64,000 bases of DNA from an uncultured Paracoccaceae bacterium (GCA_951812305.1 CATOSB010000004.1:992001-1056000), one strand, 5' to 3'; counted from the stretch's first letter, positions 9,874 to 20,451 are shown. Notes: a model not told the origin generated them from the sequence alone. Made by a program: numbers and translations.

Positions 9874-11259
9874 GTGCAGACCATAAAGAAATTGACCCGG
9901 CAATCGACCGCCGCCAATCCTCGCAGCGGTCCACGTGGCAAGGCCATGCGCTCTCCTCGGTTGGAGGCGTTACAGCAAATCGCAAACACCCAATATGAAC
10001 CTGGCCGTCAGATGCCATCGCGCAGGCGACCAGACCGCCACACACAGGGTACGATCCAGCGCCACATCACGGTGGACTACGGCATCAAAGTCTTCAAACA
10101 GATTGAATCGGCGAAAGAACGTGGGTTCCAGCTTAGAGCGGCCGCCAAAAAAGACATCCGCAAATCGCTGAGTGAGAACGAATATGGCGAACTGCGAAGC
10201 GGCAAATTAGTGATTGCGGCAGAGGCCTTTACCGCCTTTGACAAAATCAGGAATGTTTGCAAAAACCCGGATTTGCTGACGACCCTGAACGGGGTCCAGT
10301 ACGCGCGGACGATAATCAACGACAATGTTCGCGTTATTCGAAACATCAAAGAAAGCGGAAGCTCTGACGAAAGCTCCAAACTGGCACTGCCCAGCATCAC
10401 GGTGGGAAACGAATTCACATTCACCAATGTAGAGTTTCAGGATCTCACCACCAAAGAATGGAAAAACAAAGAAGAAGCCGAAGAAGCCAATTTCAAGATT
10501 TTTCATAAGCTTATGTTGGCGTGGAACGAAAAGATGTCCGGATACGGCATTCCCGGCAAGCCAATGAAAGACAAGTACAAGCAAGATATGATGCGGTTCG
10601 AATTCGATCTGGGGCTTGAGAACTGGTCCTATGACGTCACGGTGGACGACGGATGCGTCGAGATCATCACACCGCCGGTGCAGGCCAGCAAACTGGAAGT
10701 CGGCGAAATCGCCATGGCAATGGATCGCTATATCTTCGGGATCGCCAGCAAGCTGAAGCTTGACGCCGGTCAGAAAGCCGGCGGCGGGCACATAAATCTT
10801 GGACGTGTTGGGCTTGAGGGCACGAAAGCCGGGCTTATTGGATTTATCTCGGCTTTTTACGAGGATGCCGCTTTTTGGATGAAATTGGATGGTGACGCCA
10901 AAAACGCGCCCTTCCCCGAAGAGGTCAAAGACAACGAAAAGGCAAAATCCGAAACCGAAAAACTGGTCGAAAAATATCAGGGCAAGCTGTTAGAGGGCAC
11001 CAAGTACAGCGACGACGATGTGGCGAAAGATTTCCTGAAATACGTCCTGAAATTTCGCCATAAAGACCTGCCCGGATCGGTGAAGGACGAGGATGTCTCT
11101 CATTACCAAGCGCTTAACCTTGACCATTTCAACGCTGGCAATTTGAATGAACAGCGTGTCGAGGTGCGTCGCGTTCCGGCGCAAGAGTCACGGATCGAGC
11201 TTTTGGGGCAATTGTCGCGATTGCTGTCCATGGCGAAAACCGGCAAACCGCCCAAATAG
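9874..11259 (+). CDS. Uncharacterised protein, possible amidoligase-like catalytic region
   Basis: I do not recognise a named family. The first 60 residues are basic and low in structure (RLEALQQIANTQYEPGRQ, then GTIQRHI), resembling leaders of some contractile-injection-system-associated proteins. The middle contains GNEFTFTNVEF (about 171), WSYDVTVDDGCVEIITPPV (about 251) and GGGHINLG (about 306). This is the order of motifs seen in COOH-NH2/amidoligase-type enzymes (FG-E-E, D-S-ElvtP, G-HVH). The similarity is inferred by eye and is weak. The start may be the GTG at 9874 or the ATG at 9946, which has AAGG before it. It stands alone between the RND operon and convergent uvrA. Confidence 0.6.
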   Translation: MQTIKKLTRQSTAANPRSGPRGKAMRSPRLEALQQIANTQYEPGRQMPSRRRPDRHTQGTIQRHITVDYGIKVFKQIESAKERGFQLRAAAKKDIRKSLSENEYGELRSGKLVIAAEAFTAFDKIRNVCKNPDLLTTLNGVQYARTIINDNVRVIRNIKESGSSDESSKLALPSITVGNEFTFTNVEFQDLTTKEWKNKEEAEEANFKIFHKLMLAWNEKMSGYGIPGKPMKDKYKQDMMRFEFDLGLENWSYDVTVDDGCVEIITPPVQASKLEVGEIAMAMDRYIFGIASKLKLDAGQKAGGGHINLGRVGLEGTKAGLIGFISAFYEDAAFWMKLDGDAKNAPFPEEVKDNEKAKSETEKLVEKYQGKLLEGTKYSDDDVAKDFLKYVLKFRHKDLPGSVKDEDVSHYQALNLDHFNAGNLNEQRVEVRRVPAQESRIELLGQLSRLLSMAKTGKPPK

Positions 11260-11285
11260 CACTGGAACTGGCGGCTTGCGGTCGC

Positions 11286-14168
11286 CTATTCGGCGGCAAC
11301 GCGATTTTTCGCGGCCAGCATGTCTTTCAGATAGTGACCCGTATGGCTTCCGGTGTTCTCGGCCACGTCCTCGGGCGTTCCGGTTGCCACGATCTGCCCA
11401 CCGCCATCGCCACCCTCGGGGCCGATATCGACAATCCAGTCGGCGGTTTTGATGACGTCGAGATTGTGTTCGATCACCACCACTGTGTTGCCCTGATCCA
11501 CCAGTTCATGCAGCACTTCCAACAGCTTGCGCACATCCTCAAAATGCAGACCCGTCGTCGGTTCGTCGAGAATATAGAGCGTGCGACCCGTCGAACGTTT
11601 CGACAATTCCTTGGACAGCTTCACACGCTGCGCCTCGCCGCCGGAAAGCGTTGTCGCTTGCTGCCCGACCTTGATGTAACCCAAGCCCACCCGGTGCAGC
11701 GCCTCCATCTTGTCGCGGATCGCAGGTACCGCCTTAAAGAATTCACGCGCGTCCTCGACCGTCATGTCCAGGACGTCGGCGATGGACTTGCCCTTGAACT
11801 TTACCTCCAAAGTCTCGCGGTTATAGCGTTTGCCCTGACAGGTCTCGCAGGTGACGTAGACGTCCGGAAGAAAGTGCATTTCGATCTTGATCAGCCCGTC
11901 GCCCTGACAGGCCTCGCACCGTCCGCCCTTGACGTTGAACGAAAACCGCCCGGGTTTGTAGCCGCGCGTCTTGGCCTCTGGCAGCCCGGCGAACCAGTCG
12001 CGGATCGGGGTAAACGCGCCGGTATAGGTCGCCGGGTTCGACCGTGGCGTGCGCCCGATGGGGCGCTGGTCGATATCGATGACCTTGTCGAGATGTTCCA
12101 GCCCCTTGATCGTTTCACATGGCGCGGGCGTCTGGCGGGCGCCGTTCAGACGCATAGACGCGGTCTTGAACAGCGTCTCGACGGTCAGGGTTGACTTGCC
12201 GCCGCCTGAAACCCCGGTGACACATGCAAATTTGCCCAGGGGAAAATCAACTGTCACGTTCTGAAGGTTGTTGCCGGTCGCCTTGACCACGGTGACTTTC
12301 TTGCCTTTGCCCTTGCGTCGTTCCATCGGCACGGAAATCTCACGCGCGCCGGTCAGGTATTGTCCGGTGATCGATTTCGGGTGCGCGGCAATGTCGGCGG
12401 GTGTGCCCTGCGCGACAATTTCACCGCCATGCACCCCGGCGCCGGGGCCGATGTCGAAGACGTAATCCGCCTCGCGGATCGCTTCCTCGTCATGTTCAAC
12501 CACGATCACAGTATTGCCCTGATCGCGCAGGTTCTTCAGCGTGCCAAGCAGGCGGTCGTTGTCGCGCTGGTGAAGGCCGATGGAAGGTTCATCGAGCACA
12601 TAAAGCACGCCTGTCAGGCCGGACCCGATCTGGCTGGCAAGGCGAATGCGCTGGCTTTCCCCGCCCGAAAGTGTTCCCGCGTTGCGCGACAGCGTCAGGT
12701 ATTCCAGCCCGACATTGTTCAAAAACCCAAGCCGTTCGCGGATCTCTTTCAATATCGCGCGGGCAATTTCATTTTTCTGGTTCGTCAGCGTTTCTGGCAC
12801 GGTTTCGATCCAGGCAAATGCCTCCTTGATCGACATCTTCACCACTTCACCGACGTGAAGTCCCGCGATTTTCACTGCCAACGCCTCTGGGCGCAGCCGG
12901 AATCCGTTGCAGTCGCCGCAATGGCGGTTGTTCTGATAGCGTTCGAATTCTTCGCGGATCCAGTTCGAATCCGTCTCGCGATAGCGGCGTTCCATATTCG
13001 GGATGACGCCTTCAAATGGTCGCGACACCTGATAAACCCGACCGCCTTCGTCATAACGGAACTGGATTTCCTCTTTGCCCGAGCCATAGAGGAACACCTG
13101 TTGCACATGCGCTGGCAGGTCTTTCCAGCGCAGGTTCTTGTCAAATTCATAGTGTTTGGCGATGGATTCGATGGTCTGCAGGAAATAGGGCGACTTGCCT
13201 TTGCGCCACGGTGCCAGCGCGCCGTTGGCAAGCGTGACGCCAAGGTCCGGAACGACGAGACGTTCGTCAAAGAACAATTCCACCCCCAGCCCGTCACAGG
13301 ACGGACAGGCCCCAAATGGCGCGTTGAAGGAAAACAGGCGCGGTTCGATTTCGGGGATGGTGAAACCGCTGACCGGGCAGGCGAAGTTTTCTGAAAACGT
13401 GATCCGCTCGGGTTCTTCGATCTCTTTATCTTCCCCTGACCCACCCCCTGCAGTTTCCAGAATGGCAATACCATCGGCGAGATCAAGCGCAGTGCGGAAG
13501 CTGTCGGCCAGCCGGGTCTCTATGCCCTCTTTCACCACCAGCCGGTCGACCACGACGTCGATATCGTGGCGGAATTTCTTGTCGAGCGTCGGGGCGTCAT
13601 CAAGGTCATGAAATTCTCCATCGACCTTGACCCGCTGGAAGCCGGACTTGCGTAACTCAAGGAATTCCTTGCGGTATTCGCCTTTTCGGTCGCGCACGAT
13701 GGGGGCCAGCAAGTAGGCGCGCAGGCCCTGTTCCATACCCATCACGCGATCGACCATATCCTGCACCTGCTGCGCCTCAATCGGCAGGCCGGTTGCGGGG
13801 GAAAACGGCGTACCGACACGCGCGAAGAGCAGCCGCATATAGTCGTAAATCTCGGTGACCGTACCGACGGTGGATCGGGGGTTTTTCGATGTGGTTTTCT
13901 GTTCGATGGAAATCGCGGGGCTCAAGCCTGCGATGTGGTCAACATCCGGTTTTTCCATCATATCAAGGAATTGGCGGGCATAGGCCGAGAGTGACTCGAC
14001 ATAGCGCCGCTGCCCCTCGGCATAGACGGTGTCGAAGGCAAGGCTCGACTTGCCCGACCCGGAAAGCCCGGTGATCACCACAAGCTGATCGCGGGGAATA
14101 TCGACATCGATCCCCTTCAGATTGTGTTCGCGCGCACCGCGAACTTCGATGTTCTTCAACTCTGGCAT
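11286..14168 (-). CDS. uvrA: Excinuclease ABC subunit A
   Basis: This is the DNA-damage recognition ATPase of nucleotide excision repair. The 960 residues contain two ABC ATPase modules: Walker [10 protein letters not shown] near residue 33 and GVSGGGKST near 650, with two LSGGE signatures. Zinc-binding CxxC pairs are present, including CEACQGDG and CETCQGK near 745-770. Both modules appear intact and the length is normal for the family. A LexA-type site lies 66 bases upstream, so SOS induction is expected. It converges with the uncharacterised gene ending at 11259. Confidence 0.98.
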   Translation of the reverse strand: MPELKNIEVRGAREHNLKGIDVDIPRDQLVVITGLSGSGKSSLAFDTVYAEGQRRYVESLSAYARQFLDMMEKPDVDHIAGLSPAISIEQKTTSKNPRSTVGTVTEIYDYMRLLFARVGTPFSPATGLPIEAQQVQDMVDRVMGMEQGLRAYLLAPIVRDRKGEYRKEFLELRKSGFQRVKVDGEFHDLDDAPTLDKKFRHDIDVVVDRLVVKEGIETRLADSFRTALDLADGIAILETAGGGSGEDKEIEEPERITFSENFACPVSGFTIPEIEPRLFSFNAPFGACPSCDGLGVELFFDERLVVPDLGVTLANGALAPWRKGKSPYFLQTIESIAKHYEFDKNLRWKDLPAHVQQVFLYGSGKEEIQFRYDEGGRVYQVSRPFEGVIPNMERRYRETDSNWIREEFERYQNNRHCGDCNGFRLRPEALAVKIAGLHVGEVVKMSIKEAFAWIETVPETLTNQKNEIARAILKEIRERLGFLNNVGLEYLTLSRNAGTLSGGESQRIRLASQIGSGLTGVLYVLDEPSIGLHQRDNDRLLGTLKNLRDQGNTVIVVEHDEEAIREADYVFDIGPGAGVHGGEIVAQGTPADIAAHPKSITGQYLTGAREISVPMERRKGKGKKVTVVKATGNNLQNVTVDFPLGKFACVTGVSGGGKSTLTVETLFKTASMRLNGARQTPAPCETIKGLEHLDKVIDIDQRPIGRTPRSNPATYTGAFTPIRDWFAGLPEAKTRGYKPGRFSFNVKGGRCEACQGDGLIKIEMHFLPDVYVTCETCQGKRYNRETLEVKFKGKSIADVLDMTVEDAREFFKAVPAIRDKMEALHRVGLGYIKVGQQATTLSGGEAQRVKLSKELSKRSTGRTLYILDEPTTGLHFEDVRKLLEVLHELVDQGNTVVVIEHNLDVIKTADWIVDIGPEGGDGGGQIVATGTPEDVAENTGSHTGHYLKDMLAAKNRVAAE

Positions 14169-14233
14169 CTGCCGCCTCTTAACCGTTCATTCATACATAG
14201 CGCGGGGAAACGGCATCGCCAATCAAAAAAAAA

Positions 14234-14248
14234 GAACATACAGCGAAC
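14234..14248 (-). promoter_or_regulatory. LexA (SOS) box upstream of uvrA
   Basis: The sequence GAAC, seven bases, GAAC (GTTCGCTGTATGTTC on the uvrA strand) matches the direct-repeat LexA operator of alphaproteobacteria, GTTC-N7-GTTC. It lies 66 bases before the uvrA ATG. The match is seen directly; LexA binding is inferred from the established consensus and the gene it precedes. Confidence 0.85.
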
Positions 14249-14365
14249 ATACACCGCGATCTTGCAGCCAACTGCCAACTACCTGACATCTACAAACCGC
14301 AGAATGCGCGGTGCAGAAAGGCCCGGCTCTGACGGACCCACGCTTTCGGGTTAATGAACGGTTGT

Positions 14366-15760
14366 TCAGAAATGAACGGCGCGACCGTAAGCGTCCAGAA
14401 CGCTTTCATGCATCATTTCGCTGAGAGTCGGATGCGGGAAGACGGTGTGCATCAGGTCTTCTTCGGTGGTCTCCAACTGGCGGCCCACGACATAGCCCTG
14501 AATGAGTTCTGTCACCTCTGCGCCGACCATATGGGCGCCCAGAAGCTCTCCGGTCTTGGCGTCGAATACCGTTTTCACCAATCCCTCCGGCTCTCCCAAT
14601 GCGATGGCCTTGCCGTTGCCGATGAAGGGGAAGCGGCCGACCTTAACGTCAAATCCCTTTTCTTTGGCCTGCGCCTCAGTGAACCCGACTGACGCCACTT
14701 GCGGGTGGCAATAAGTGCAACCAGCGATACTTTCGGGTTTGACCGGATGAGCATGTTTGCCAGCAACCAGCTCTGCGACCATCACGCCCTCGTGGCTGGC
14801 CTTGTGCGCAAGCCAGGGTGCGCCGGCGATGTCGCCAATGGCGTAGAGGCCATCGATGCCGGTGCGGCAGAATTCGTCAGTGACGACATGCGTTCGGTCA
14901 ACTTTCACGCCCAAGGCTTCGAGCCCCAGACCTTCCACATTTCCGACGATGCCGACGGCGGAAATCACCGTGTCAAAGTCCTGCTTTTCTACTTTGCCGC
15001 CGGTCTCGATATGCGCGGTTACTTTGCCTTTGGCGCGATCAAGCTGCTTGACCATCGCCTTTTCGCGGATCTTCATGCCCTGTTTGACGAAGGCTTTCTT
15101 GGCGAAAGCTGAAATCTCGGCGTCTTCGACCGGCAGAACGCGGTCCATGACTTCGACAACGGTCGTGTCGGCGCCCAAAGTGTTGTAAAAGCTGGCAAAT
15201 TCAATACCAATGGCGCCGGAACCGATGACCAGAAGCTTCTTGGGCATCCGGGGCGGCAGCAGCGCGTGCTTATAGGTCCAGACCAGATCGCCATCGGCCT
15301 CCAGCCCCGGCAATTCGCGCGCGCGCGCACCGGTGGCTAGGATGATGTTTTTCGCCGTCAGGTCCTCGGTGCCCTTGTCGGTTTTGACAGAAACCTTGCC
15401 CTTGGCGGGCAGCGACGCCTCACCCATGAAAACCGCAACTTTGTTCTTCTTCATCAGATGGCTGACGCCAGAGTTCAGCTGTTTCGCCACCCCGCGAGAG
15501 CGTTTGACCACTGCATCAAGGTCGTAATCGACACCATCCGCCTTCAATCCGAATTCTTTCGCCCGGTGCATCAGGTGGAACACCTCAGAAGACCGCAACA
15601 GCGCCTTGGTCGGGATACAGCCCCAGTTCAGGCAAATACCGCCCATGTGTTCGCGTTCGACAATCGCGACATTCAGGCCCAGTTGCGCACCCCGGATTGC
15701 GGCGACATAGCCGCCCGGACCCGCGCCAATCACAATCATATCAAAGGTCTTCGCGGCCAT
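14366..15760 (-). CDS. lpdA: Dihydrolipoyl dehydrogenase (E3)
   Basis: This is the FAD flavoprotein that reoxidises dihydrolipoamide in 2-oxoacid dehydrogenase complexes. It has the N-terminal [17 protein letters not shown] dinucleotide fold, redox disulfide [16 protein letters not shown] (Cys about 44 and 49), NAD fold [15 protein letters not shown], and C-terminal [10 protein letters not shown] with the catalytic His-Glu. It has 464 residues, the normal length. GAGGAGG lies just before the ATG at 15760. It is divergent from prfB, and no E1/E2 genes are adjacent in the window. Confidence 0.97.
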   Translation of the reverse strand: MAAKTFDMIVIGAGPGGYVAAIRGAQLGLNVAIVEREHMGGICLNWGCIPTKALLRSSEVFHLMHRAKEFGLKADGVDYDLDAVVKRSRGVAKQLNSGVSHLMKKNKVAVFMGEASLPAKGKVSVKTDKGTEDLTAKNIILATGARARELPGLEADGDLVWTYKHALLPPRMPKKLLVIGSGAIGIEFASFYNTLGADTTVVEVMDRVLPVEDAEISAFAKKAFVKQGMKIREKAMVKQLDRAKGKVTAHIETGGKVEKQDFDTVISAVGIVGNVEGLGLEALGVKVDRTHVVTDEFCRTGIDGLYAIGDIAGAPWLAHKASHEGVMVAELVAGKHAHPVKPESIAGCTYCHPQVASVGFTEAQAKEKGFDVKVGRFPFIGNGKAIALGEPEGLVKTVFDAKTGELLGAHMVGAEVTELIQGYVVGRQLETTEEDLMHTVFPHPTLSEMMHESVLDAYGRAVHF

Positions 15761-15930
15761 GTTTTCCTCCTCAAACGGAAATTAGTTTAGTGTTAAACTA
15801 TTTTTCCTGTTCACTCAATCCACCACGTAGCGATTGCACCGAATTCCCGCGTTGCATGACACGCATGGCTTGCCGCGCAACAGCCCGCTTGGTATCACCG
15901 CGCCCTGTAGACTTAAAGGATAGCCCGCAA

Positions 15931-17058
15931 ATGCGCGCCGAAACCCAGAACATCGTTGAAGAGATCAGCAAATCCCTGGACTTGCTGCGCCAGCGGATGG
16001 ATTACGAAACGGCGCCGCACCGGCTGGAAGAATTCAACGCGCGGGTCGAGGACCCGACACTTTGGGATGATCCGGAAAAAGCGCAAAAGCTGATGCGCGA
16101 CCGCCAGATGCTGGTTGATGCGCTGGAAAGTTTTGAAGGTCTCACCCGCGACATGAACGACAATGTCGAACTGATCGAACTGGGCGAGATGGAAGAGGAC
16201 GCCGAGGTCATTGCCGAGGCCGAGAAAGCGTTGAAACTGTTGGCGCGGAAGGCCGCAAAGAAAGAGATCGAGGCGTTGCTGAACGGTGAGGCCGACGGCA
16301 ATGACACGTTTCTGGAAATCAACTCCGGCGCCGGTGGCACCGAGAGCTGTGACTGGGCCGCGATGTTGGCACGTATGTATGTCCGCTGGGCTGAGAAAAA
16401 GGGCTACAAGGTCGAGTTGCAGTCAGAGAGTTCTGGCGAGGAGGCCGGGATCAAATCGGCGGCCTACAAGATCAGTGGCCCGAATGCCTATGGCTGGCTG
16501 AAAACCGAAAGCGGCGTGCATCGTCTGGTGCGGATTTCGCCGTTTGATTCCTCTGCCCGGCGGCACACATCGTTCAGTTCCGTCTGGGTCTATCCGGTCG
16601 TTGACGACAATATCGAGATCGAGGTGAACCCGTCTGACATCCGCGTCGACACCTACCGCTCTTCCGGAGCTGGCGGGCAGCATGTGAACACCACCGATTC
16701 CGCCGTTCGGATCACCCACATCCCCACCAATATCGTTGTGACGTCTTCTGAAAAATCCCAGCACCAGAACCGCGACATCGCGATGAAAGCCTTGAAATCA
16801 AGGCTTTATCAGATGGAACTTGACCGCCGGAACGAGGCAATAAACGAGGCGCATGAGGCCAAGGGCGATGCGGGCTGGGGCAACCAGATCCGGTCATATG
16901 TGTTGCAGCCCTATCAGATGGTGAAAGATCTGCGCACAAACCATGAGACCTCGGACACGCAAGGGGTTTTGGACGGTGATCTCGATGCATTCATGGCCGC
17001 CACGTTGGCGCTTGACTTGTCCGGCAAATCCCGCGCGGAGGCGACGGCTGAGGACTAG
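15931..17058 (+). CDS. prfB: Peptide chain release factor 2
   Basis: RF2 recognises UGA/UAA stop codons. The SPF anticodon-like tripeptide ([16 protein letters not shown]) and the catalytic GGQ ([20 protein letters not shown]) are present. The open frame reaches back to 15697, but the ATG at 15931 gives 375 residues beginning [16 protein letters not shown], typical for RF2, with AAAGGA upstream. No in-frame UGA or frameshift site of the Escherichia coli type is needed: the frame is continuous. Confidence 0.96.
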   Translation: MRAETQNIVEEISKSLDLLRQRMDYETAPHRLEEFNARVEDPTLWDDPEKAQKLMRDRQMLVDALESFEGLTRDMNDNVELIELGEMEEDAEVIAEAEKALKLLARKAAKKEIEALLNGEADGNDTFLEINSGAGGTESCDWAAMLARMYVRWAEKKGYKVELQSESSGEEAGIKSAAYKISGPNAYGWLKTESGVHRLVRISPFDSSARRHTSFSSVWVYPVVDDNIEIEVNPSDIRVDTYRSSGAGGQHVNTTDSAVRITHIPTNIVVTSSEKSQHQNRDIAMKALKSRLYQMELDRRNEAINEAHEAKGDAGWGNQIRSYVLQPYQMVKDLRTNHETSDTQGVLDGDLDAFMAATLALDLSGKSRAEATAED

Positions 17059-17202
17059 TCTCGCGCCCCGGGGAACGTTGTGAACTCTGGCGCGCGAATT
17101 TTCTGGAAATCCGCTGAAAGACAAGGTTTTCTCAAGCTTGTGTGCTCGGTTGATGCGGCGGCCTCGGGCGGCCGTATTTGAAGCCAAAAAGAAGGGTTGG
17201 GT

Positions 17203-18618
17203 ATGGGTGATCTAACAGACCTGTCGGCGAGCGAATTGTCGGCAAAAATCGCGGTGCGAGACGTGTCCTGCGTTGAGGTCATGCAGGCCACTCTGGGCAG
17301 AATCGATGCGGTGAACCCGGGGCTGAATGCGATTGTTTCGTTGCGTGGCCGCGACGACCTGATGGCTGAAGCAGCGGATGCAGATAACTCACCGAGCAAG
17401 GGCTGGCTGCATGGGATCCCGATGGCGGTGAAGGATCTGGTACCGACGACGGGGATCAGAACGACCTGGGGGTCCCCGATTTATGCCGATCACGTCCCCG
17501 ATGAAGACGCGCTTTTGGCGCGGCGTCTGAAGGCGGACGGTGCAATTCTGATCGGCAAGACCAACACCCCGGAATTCGGGCTTGGGTCCAATACGTTCAA
17601 CCCGGTTCATGGTATAACGGCCAACGCTTACGACGCCACGCGATCCTGCGGCGGTTCTTCGGGCGGCGCAGGCGTCGCTCTTGCCGCGCGCATGGTCTGT
17701 GTGGCGGATGGGTCTGACATGATGGGCAGTCTGCGCAACCCCGCAGCGTGGAGCAACGTTTACGGGCATCGCCCAACTTTCGGCCTTGTCCCCGGCGATG
17801 CACAGGGCGATTCATTTTTGCATCAGCTGGCCACGCTCGGCCCGATGGCGCGCAATCCAGTTGATCTGGCAAAGCTGCTGCAAACACTTGCCGGACCTGA
17901 CCAGTCTCAACCTTGGGGCCGCAAGTTTGAGGCGGAGCCCGTTTCGAACGGCCTTGATCTTAAAGGTAAAAAGATCGGCTGGCTTAGCGACTGGGGCGGC
18001 GCGCTTGTCTATGAAAGCGAGATCTCGGACCTGACCGAAGAAGCACTGCAAGTGCTGGAGGATCTCGGAGCCGTGGTCGAACCGGTCGCCCCGCCCCACC
18101 CTTTTGAGCAGATTTGGGATGCCTGGATCACCTTGCGAAGCTGGGCGGTTGCGGCGCGGATCAAGGATGTCTGGGACAATCCAGTGCGACGCAAGCGGTT
18201 GAAACCGGATGCGGTTTGGGAAATTGAACGCGGGCTCGGGTATTCAGCGATGGATGTTTACGAGGCCTCCTCGCGGGCATCGGAATGGTTCCGCGCGGCT
18301 GCACAGCTTTATCAAACCTATGATGCGCTTGTCCTGCCTACGGCGCAGGTCTGGCCCTTCCCCAAGGATTGGGATTGGCCGAAAGAGATCAACGGGCACG
18401 CGATGGAGACCTATCATCAGTGGATGGCCGTGGTTGTGCCCGCCAGCCTGATCGGGTTGCCTGCGGTCAATCTGCCGGTTGGGTTCGGGCGCAATGGTTT
18501 GCCTGCGGGTATGCAACTTTTCGGGCCGCGAGGGGCAGATTTGAGCATCTTGCAGATGGCGAATGCGTACCATTCGGCGACGGATTGGCCGAACCGGCGA
18601 CCGCCGGAATTGGGTTGA
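17203..18618 (+). CDS. Amidase signature family enzyme
   Basis: This is a hydrolase of carboxylic amides with the Ser-cisSer-Lys triad. The Lys lies in PMAVKDLVP, the cis-Ser in SCGGSSGGAGVALAARM and the nucleophile Ser in DMMGSLRNPA. The last motif is normally GSDTGGSxRxPA; here the Thr-Gly pair is replaced by Met-Met next to the nucleophile, which may change substrate preference. The track-length frame opens at TTG 17197, but the ATG at 17203 is properly spaced from AGAAGGG. It has 471 residues. It is monocistronic, followed by a structured repeat and an IS1595-like element. Confidence 0.9.
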   Translation: MGDLTDLSASELSAKIAVRDVSCVEVMQATLGRIDAVNPGLNAIVSLRGRDDLMAEAADADNSPSKGWLHGIPMAVKDLVPTTGIRTTWGSPIYADHVPDEDALLARRLKADGAILIGKTNTPEFGLGSNTFNPVHGITANAYDATRSCGGSSGGAGVALAARMVCVADGSDMMGSLRNPAAWSNVYGHRPTFGLVPGDAQGDSFLHQLATLGPMARNPVDLAKLLQTLAGPDQSQPWGRKFEAEPVSNGLDLKGKKIGWLSDWGGALVYESEISDLTEEALQVLEDLGAVVEPVAPPHPFEQIWDAWITLRSWAVAARIKDVWDNPVRRKRLKPDAVWEIERGLGYSAMDVYEASSRASEWFRAAAQLYQTYDALVLPTAQVWPFPKDWDWPKEINGHAMETYHQWMAVVVPASLIGLPAVNLPVGFGRNGLPAGMQLFGPRGADLSILQMANAYHSATDWPNRRPPELG

Positions 18619-18690
18619 ACGGTTGTTCAGTTTTTACGATGCGTTTTGAGTGTTAGCTTTATATGCCAAGTGTTCAATTTGGCCTTTAGC

Positions 18691-18889
18691 TGCCATTCGC
18701 AAATCAAGCGGCAAGACGCGCGGCTGCCTGCCCGTGGGATGGCGATGCAACCTTGCAATTCGCCCGTTTATCCCAGCCAAGTCCGTAGACTTTCAACGGC
18801 TTGCGCCCAGCCTCACCAAATCGCCAGCCCGCCGGGACGGGCAGGCGATCGCGCGGCGCCTGCGGCTTGATTCCGCGCGAGAGGCGCAA
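18691..18889. repeat. 199-bp structured intergenic repeat, copy A
   Basis: This segment is clearly homologous to 26116..26314, with the same length and most positions identical. It contains long inverted arms: CGCGCGGCTGCCTGCCCGT near the start and ACGGGCAGGCGATCGCGCG near the end. It could therefore fold into a large imperfect hairpin. Before the IS1595-like insertion it lay between convergent genes (amidase and dctM), as copy B does. No protein coding is convincing on either strand. Confidence 0.8.
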
Positions 18890-19031
18890 TCGCGCAATGT
18901 CCCCTTCAGGCCAAATGCAGCCCTTCAAAAGGGAATTATATACCAAAGTCACAAAATCGTTTCCTTGGTAAGCCGATGTTATATTTTAAAAACCATCGAA
19001 TAGGAATGATTTAGCCCTCGTTTGAAGTCGT

Positions 19032-19538
19032 TTAGTCTTTGTCGTGATTTGGAAACATCTCTGGCTCGGGCGGTAAAGGAGGGGCGCATATCTTCAGTTT
19101 GATCCGATCACGTCTTGGCAGAACACCATTGAACGTCAAAAGATCACTTCCATCGAAGGTGTGGAGTTCATCTAGATTTTCCAATAGACAGCTGGCGACG
19201 TGAATTGCATCTTGCGGTTTGCCAAGGCCAGAGTGGCATCGAAGTAGTCGTCTGGCTAGATTGCCAACGTCCACGTTGACTTCGATCTTCTTGATGAACT
19301 CCGCTTCAATGAAATCCTCAAACTCCCTGTCCTTTTCCTCCTCAATTCCGGACGACTCTCCGTCACACTTCTTTTTCCAGACCTCTGCTAAGGTAAATGC
19401 AGACGTCCAAAGCTCCGCCTTACCACGTTTAGCGAGGTCTATAACGTGCCGACAGCGCTCCACACGGTCAGCATCTGCTTGCGTGATCATCTCTATCCAC
19501 AAACATGCGTCCCAATAGTATTTCGGCACATCAGCCAA
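19032..19538 (-). CDS. PIN-domain protein (probable ribonuclease toxin)
   Basis: This 168-residue protein has the acidic pattern of PIN-domain nucleases. It starts KYYWDACLWIEMI (first Asp), then has SAFTLAEVWKKK (Glu) and GKPQDAIHVASCL followed by LHTFDGSDLL (Asp residues). PIN domains in such pairs are usually VapC-like RNases. The upstream gene overlaps its start by 8 bp, indicating translational coupling in a two-gene cargo operon. It sits next to the left end of the IS1595-like element. The toxin role is inferred; the partner is much larger than a normal VapB antitoxin, so another function is possible. Confidence 0.8.
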   Translation of the reverse strand: MADVPKYYWDACLWIEMITQADADRVERCRHVIDLAKRGKAELWTSAFTLAEVWKKKCDGESSGIEEEKDREFEDFIEAEFIKKIEVNVDVGNLARRLLRCHSGLGKPQDAIHVASCLLENLDELHTFDGSDLLTFNGVLPRRDRIKLKICAPPLPPEPEMFPNHDKD

Positions 19539-20376
19539 GTTCGTTTTCTCGCAACTTATCTAAATATTCGTAGGCAGGAAGTCCGCCGGTGAAATCCGGA
19601 TCATGAAGGTCATTGACTTTGGAGTCTTTGGTTCCAATGAAGGAAATTCTGCCATCGTATACACGAAGCATCTTCCCGTTTGCATCGTAATTTATGACGC
19701 CTCGAACGCGAGCACGGCGGTGCGCCCAAACATCGCCAGCTGTGAGGCTTCGTTCAATTTCATCTCGGGCATCATCGGAAATTCGGCATTGAATTTCACG
19801 TCCACTTCGATGCTCGCGTAGTTTAATTGCGGGTTCATCATAAGAAGTGCTTAGATCAAGTATCCGGCCTTCTATGGAGCCATACTCCTTCCGCGCAAAA
19901 GTGCTGAATAGATACTCATATTCTTCGTCGTCTTCACCGTTGATTGCGGCCAAAGAGCGCTCTGCCTGTTGCGGCTCAATCCTGTAGACAGCATCTTCTC
20001 CCAATTCGATTGTCGTACAACCAATTCCATTGAAGTTCCGCTGCAAAATGCGTTTTACAACTTTGCGCTTTTCGGCAGGAAAATCCGCGTCTAGTGGCTT
20101 ACCTTCCTGGAGGCGAGAAAGGCCGCGCTCAATTACCGCCACATAATCACGTACTTGACCAAAGGCGGGTGCGTTGGTTCTGAGGTCAACTGGTGTTGCT
20201 TCTGCTGTAAATGGAGAGTTGGTACTGGCGGACACAAGATTCCAGACAATGTCAGACTGCCCTTGATCCGTGATCAGATCAAAGTAGTCCATGACTTGTT
20301 GCATGGCGTCTTTTACGTCGAGAACTTCCGGATGGTCCAGGGAAGCTTCAATGGTGATTTTCTTTTGCTTAATCAC
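19531..20376 (-). CDS. Uncharacterised partner of the PIN-domain protein
   Basis: This is a roughly 281-residue soluble protein of unknown family. It has an acidic middle (INGEDDEEYEYLFSTFARKEYGSIEGRILDLST) and a beta-rich C-terminal part (RRARVRGVINYDANGKMLRVYDGRISF). The frame opens at GTG 20385, but an AGGAGG ribosome site lies directly on it; the GTG at 20376, eight bases further, is better spaced. It overlaps the PIN gene by 8 bp and is transcribed first, like an antitoxin. I cannot see a DNA-binding motif. The antitoxin-like or RNA-targeting role is only an inference from position. Confidence 0.7.
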   Translation of the reverse strand: MIKQKKITIEASLDHPEVLDVKDAMQQVMDYFDLITDQGQSDIVWNLVSASTNSPFTAEATPVDLRTNAPAFGQVRDYVAVIERGLSRLQEGKPLDADFPAEKRKVVKRILQRNFNGIGCTTIELGEDAVYRIEPQQAERSLAAINGEDDEEYEYLFSTFARKEYGSIEGRILDLSTSYDEPAIKLREHRSGREIQCRISDDARDEIERSLTAGDVWAHRRARVRGVINYDANGKMLRVYDGRISFIGTKDSKVNDLHDPDFTGGLPAYEYLDKLRENELG

Positions 20377-20425
20377 GTTACTCACCTCCTGTGCAGATTC
20401 TACACGCCCAATGAAACCCGGTAAA

Positions 20426-20451
20426 GGGTTCTACTCCCTCCGTCCGCTCCA
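20426..20451 (+). other. tRNA-Gly 3-prime-end fragment (copy A)
   Basis: The bases GGGTTCTACTCCC followed by TCCGTCCGCTCCA look like the T-arm and acceptor 3-prime strand of a tRNA-Gly, including the U73-CCA end. The rest of the tRNA is missing. The T-loop is mutated compared with the copy at 57571. It marks the point where the two IS1595-like elements stop being similar and their cargo begins. Confidence 0.6.

Noticed and set aside
15697..15930. N-terminal extension of prfB and an RF2-type autoregulatory frameshift
   Set aside because: The upstream codons lie in the lpd/prfB promoter region, and the gene is continuous from ATG 15931 without an internal UGA.
18704..18952. A small minus-strand frame through repeat copy A, similar in translation to one in copy B (26129..26314)
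   Set aside because: The similarity follows from the DNA repeat; frame length and ends differ between copies and there is no ribosome site.
20426..20451. Functional tRNA-Gly gene
   Set aside because: Only the T-arm and 3-prime acceptor strand are present; the anticodon and D arms are absent in both copies.
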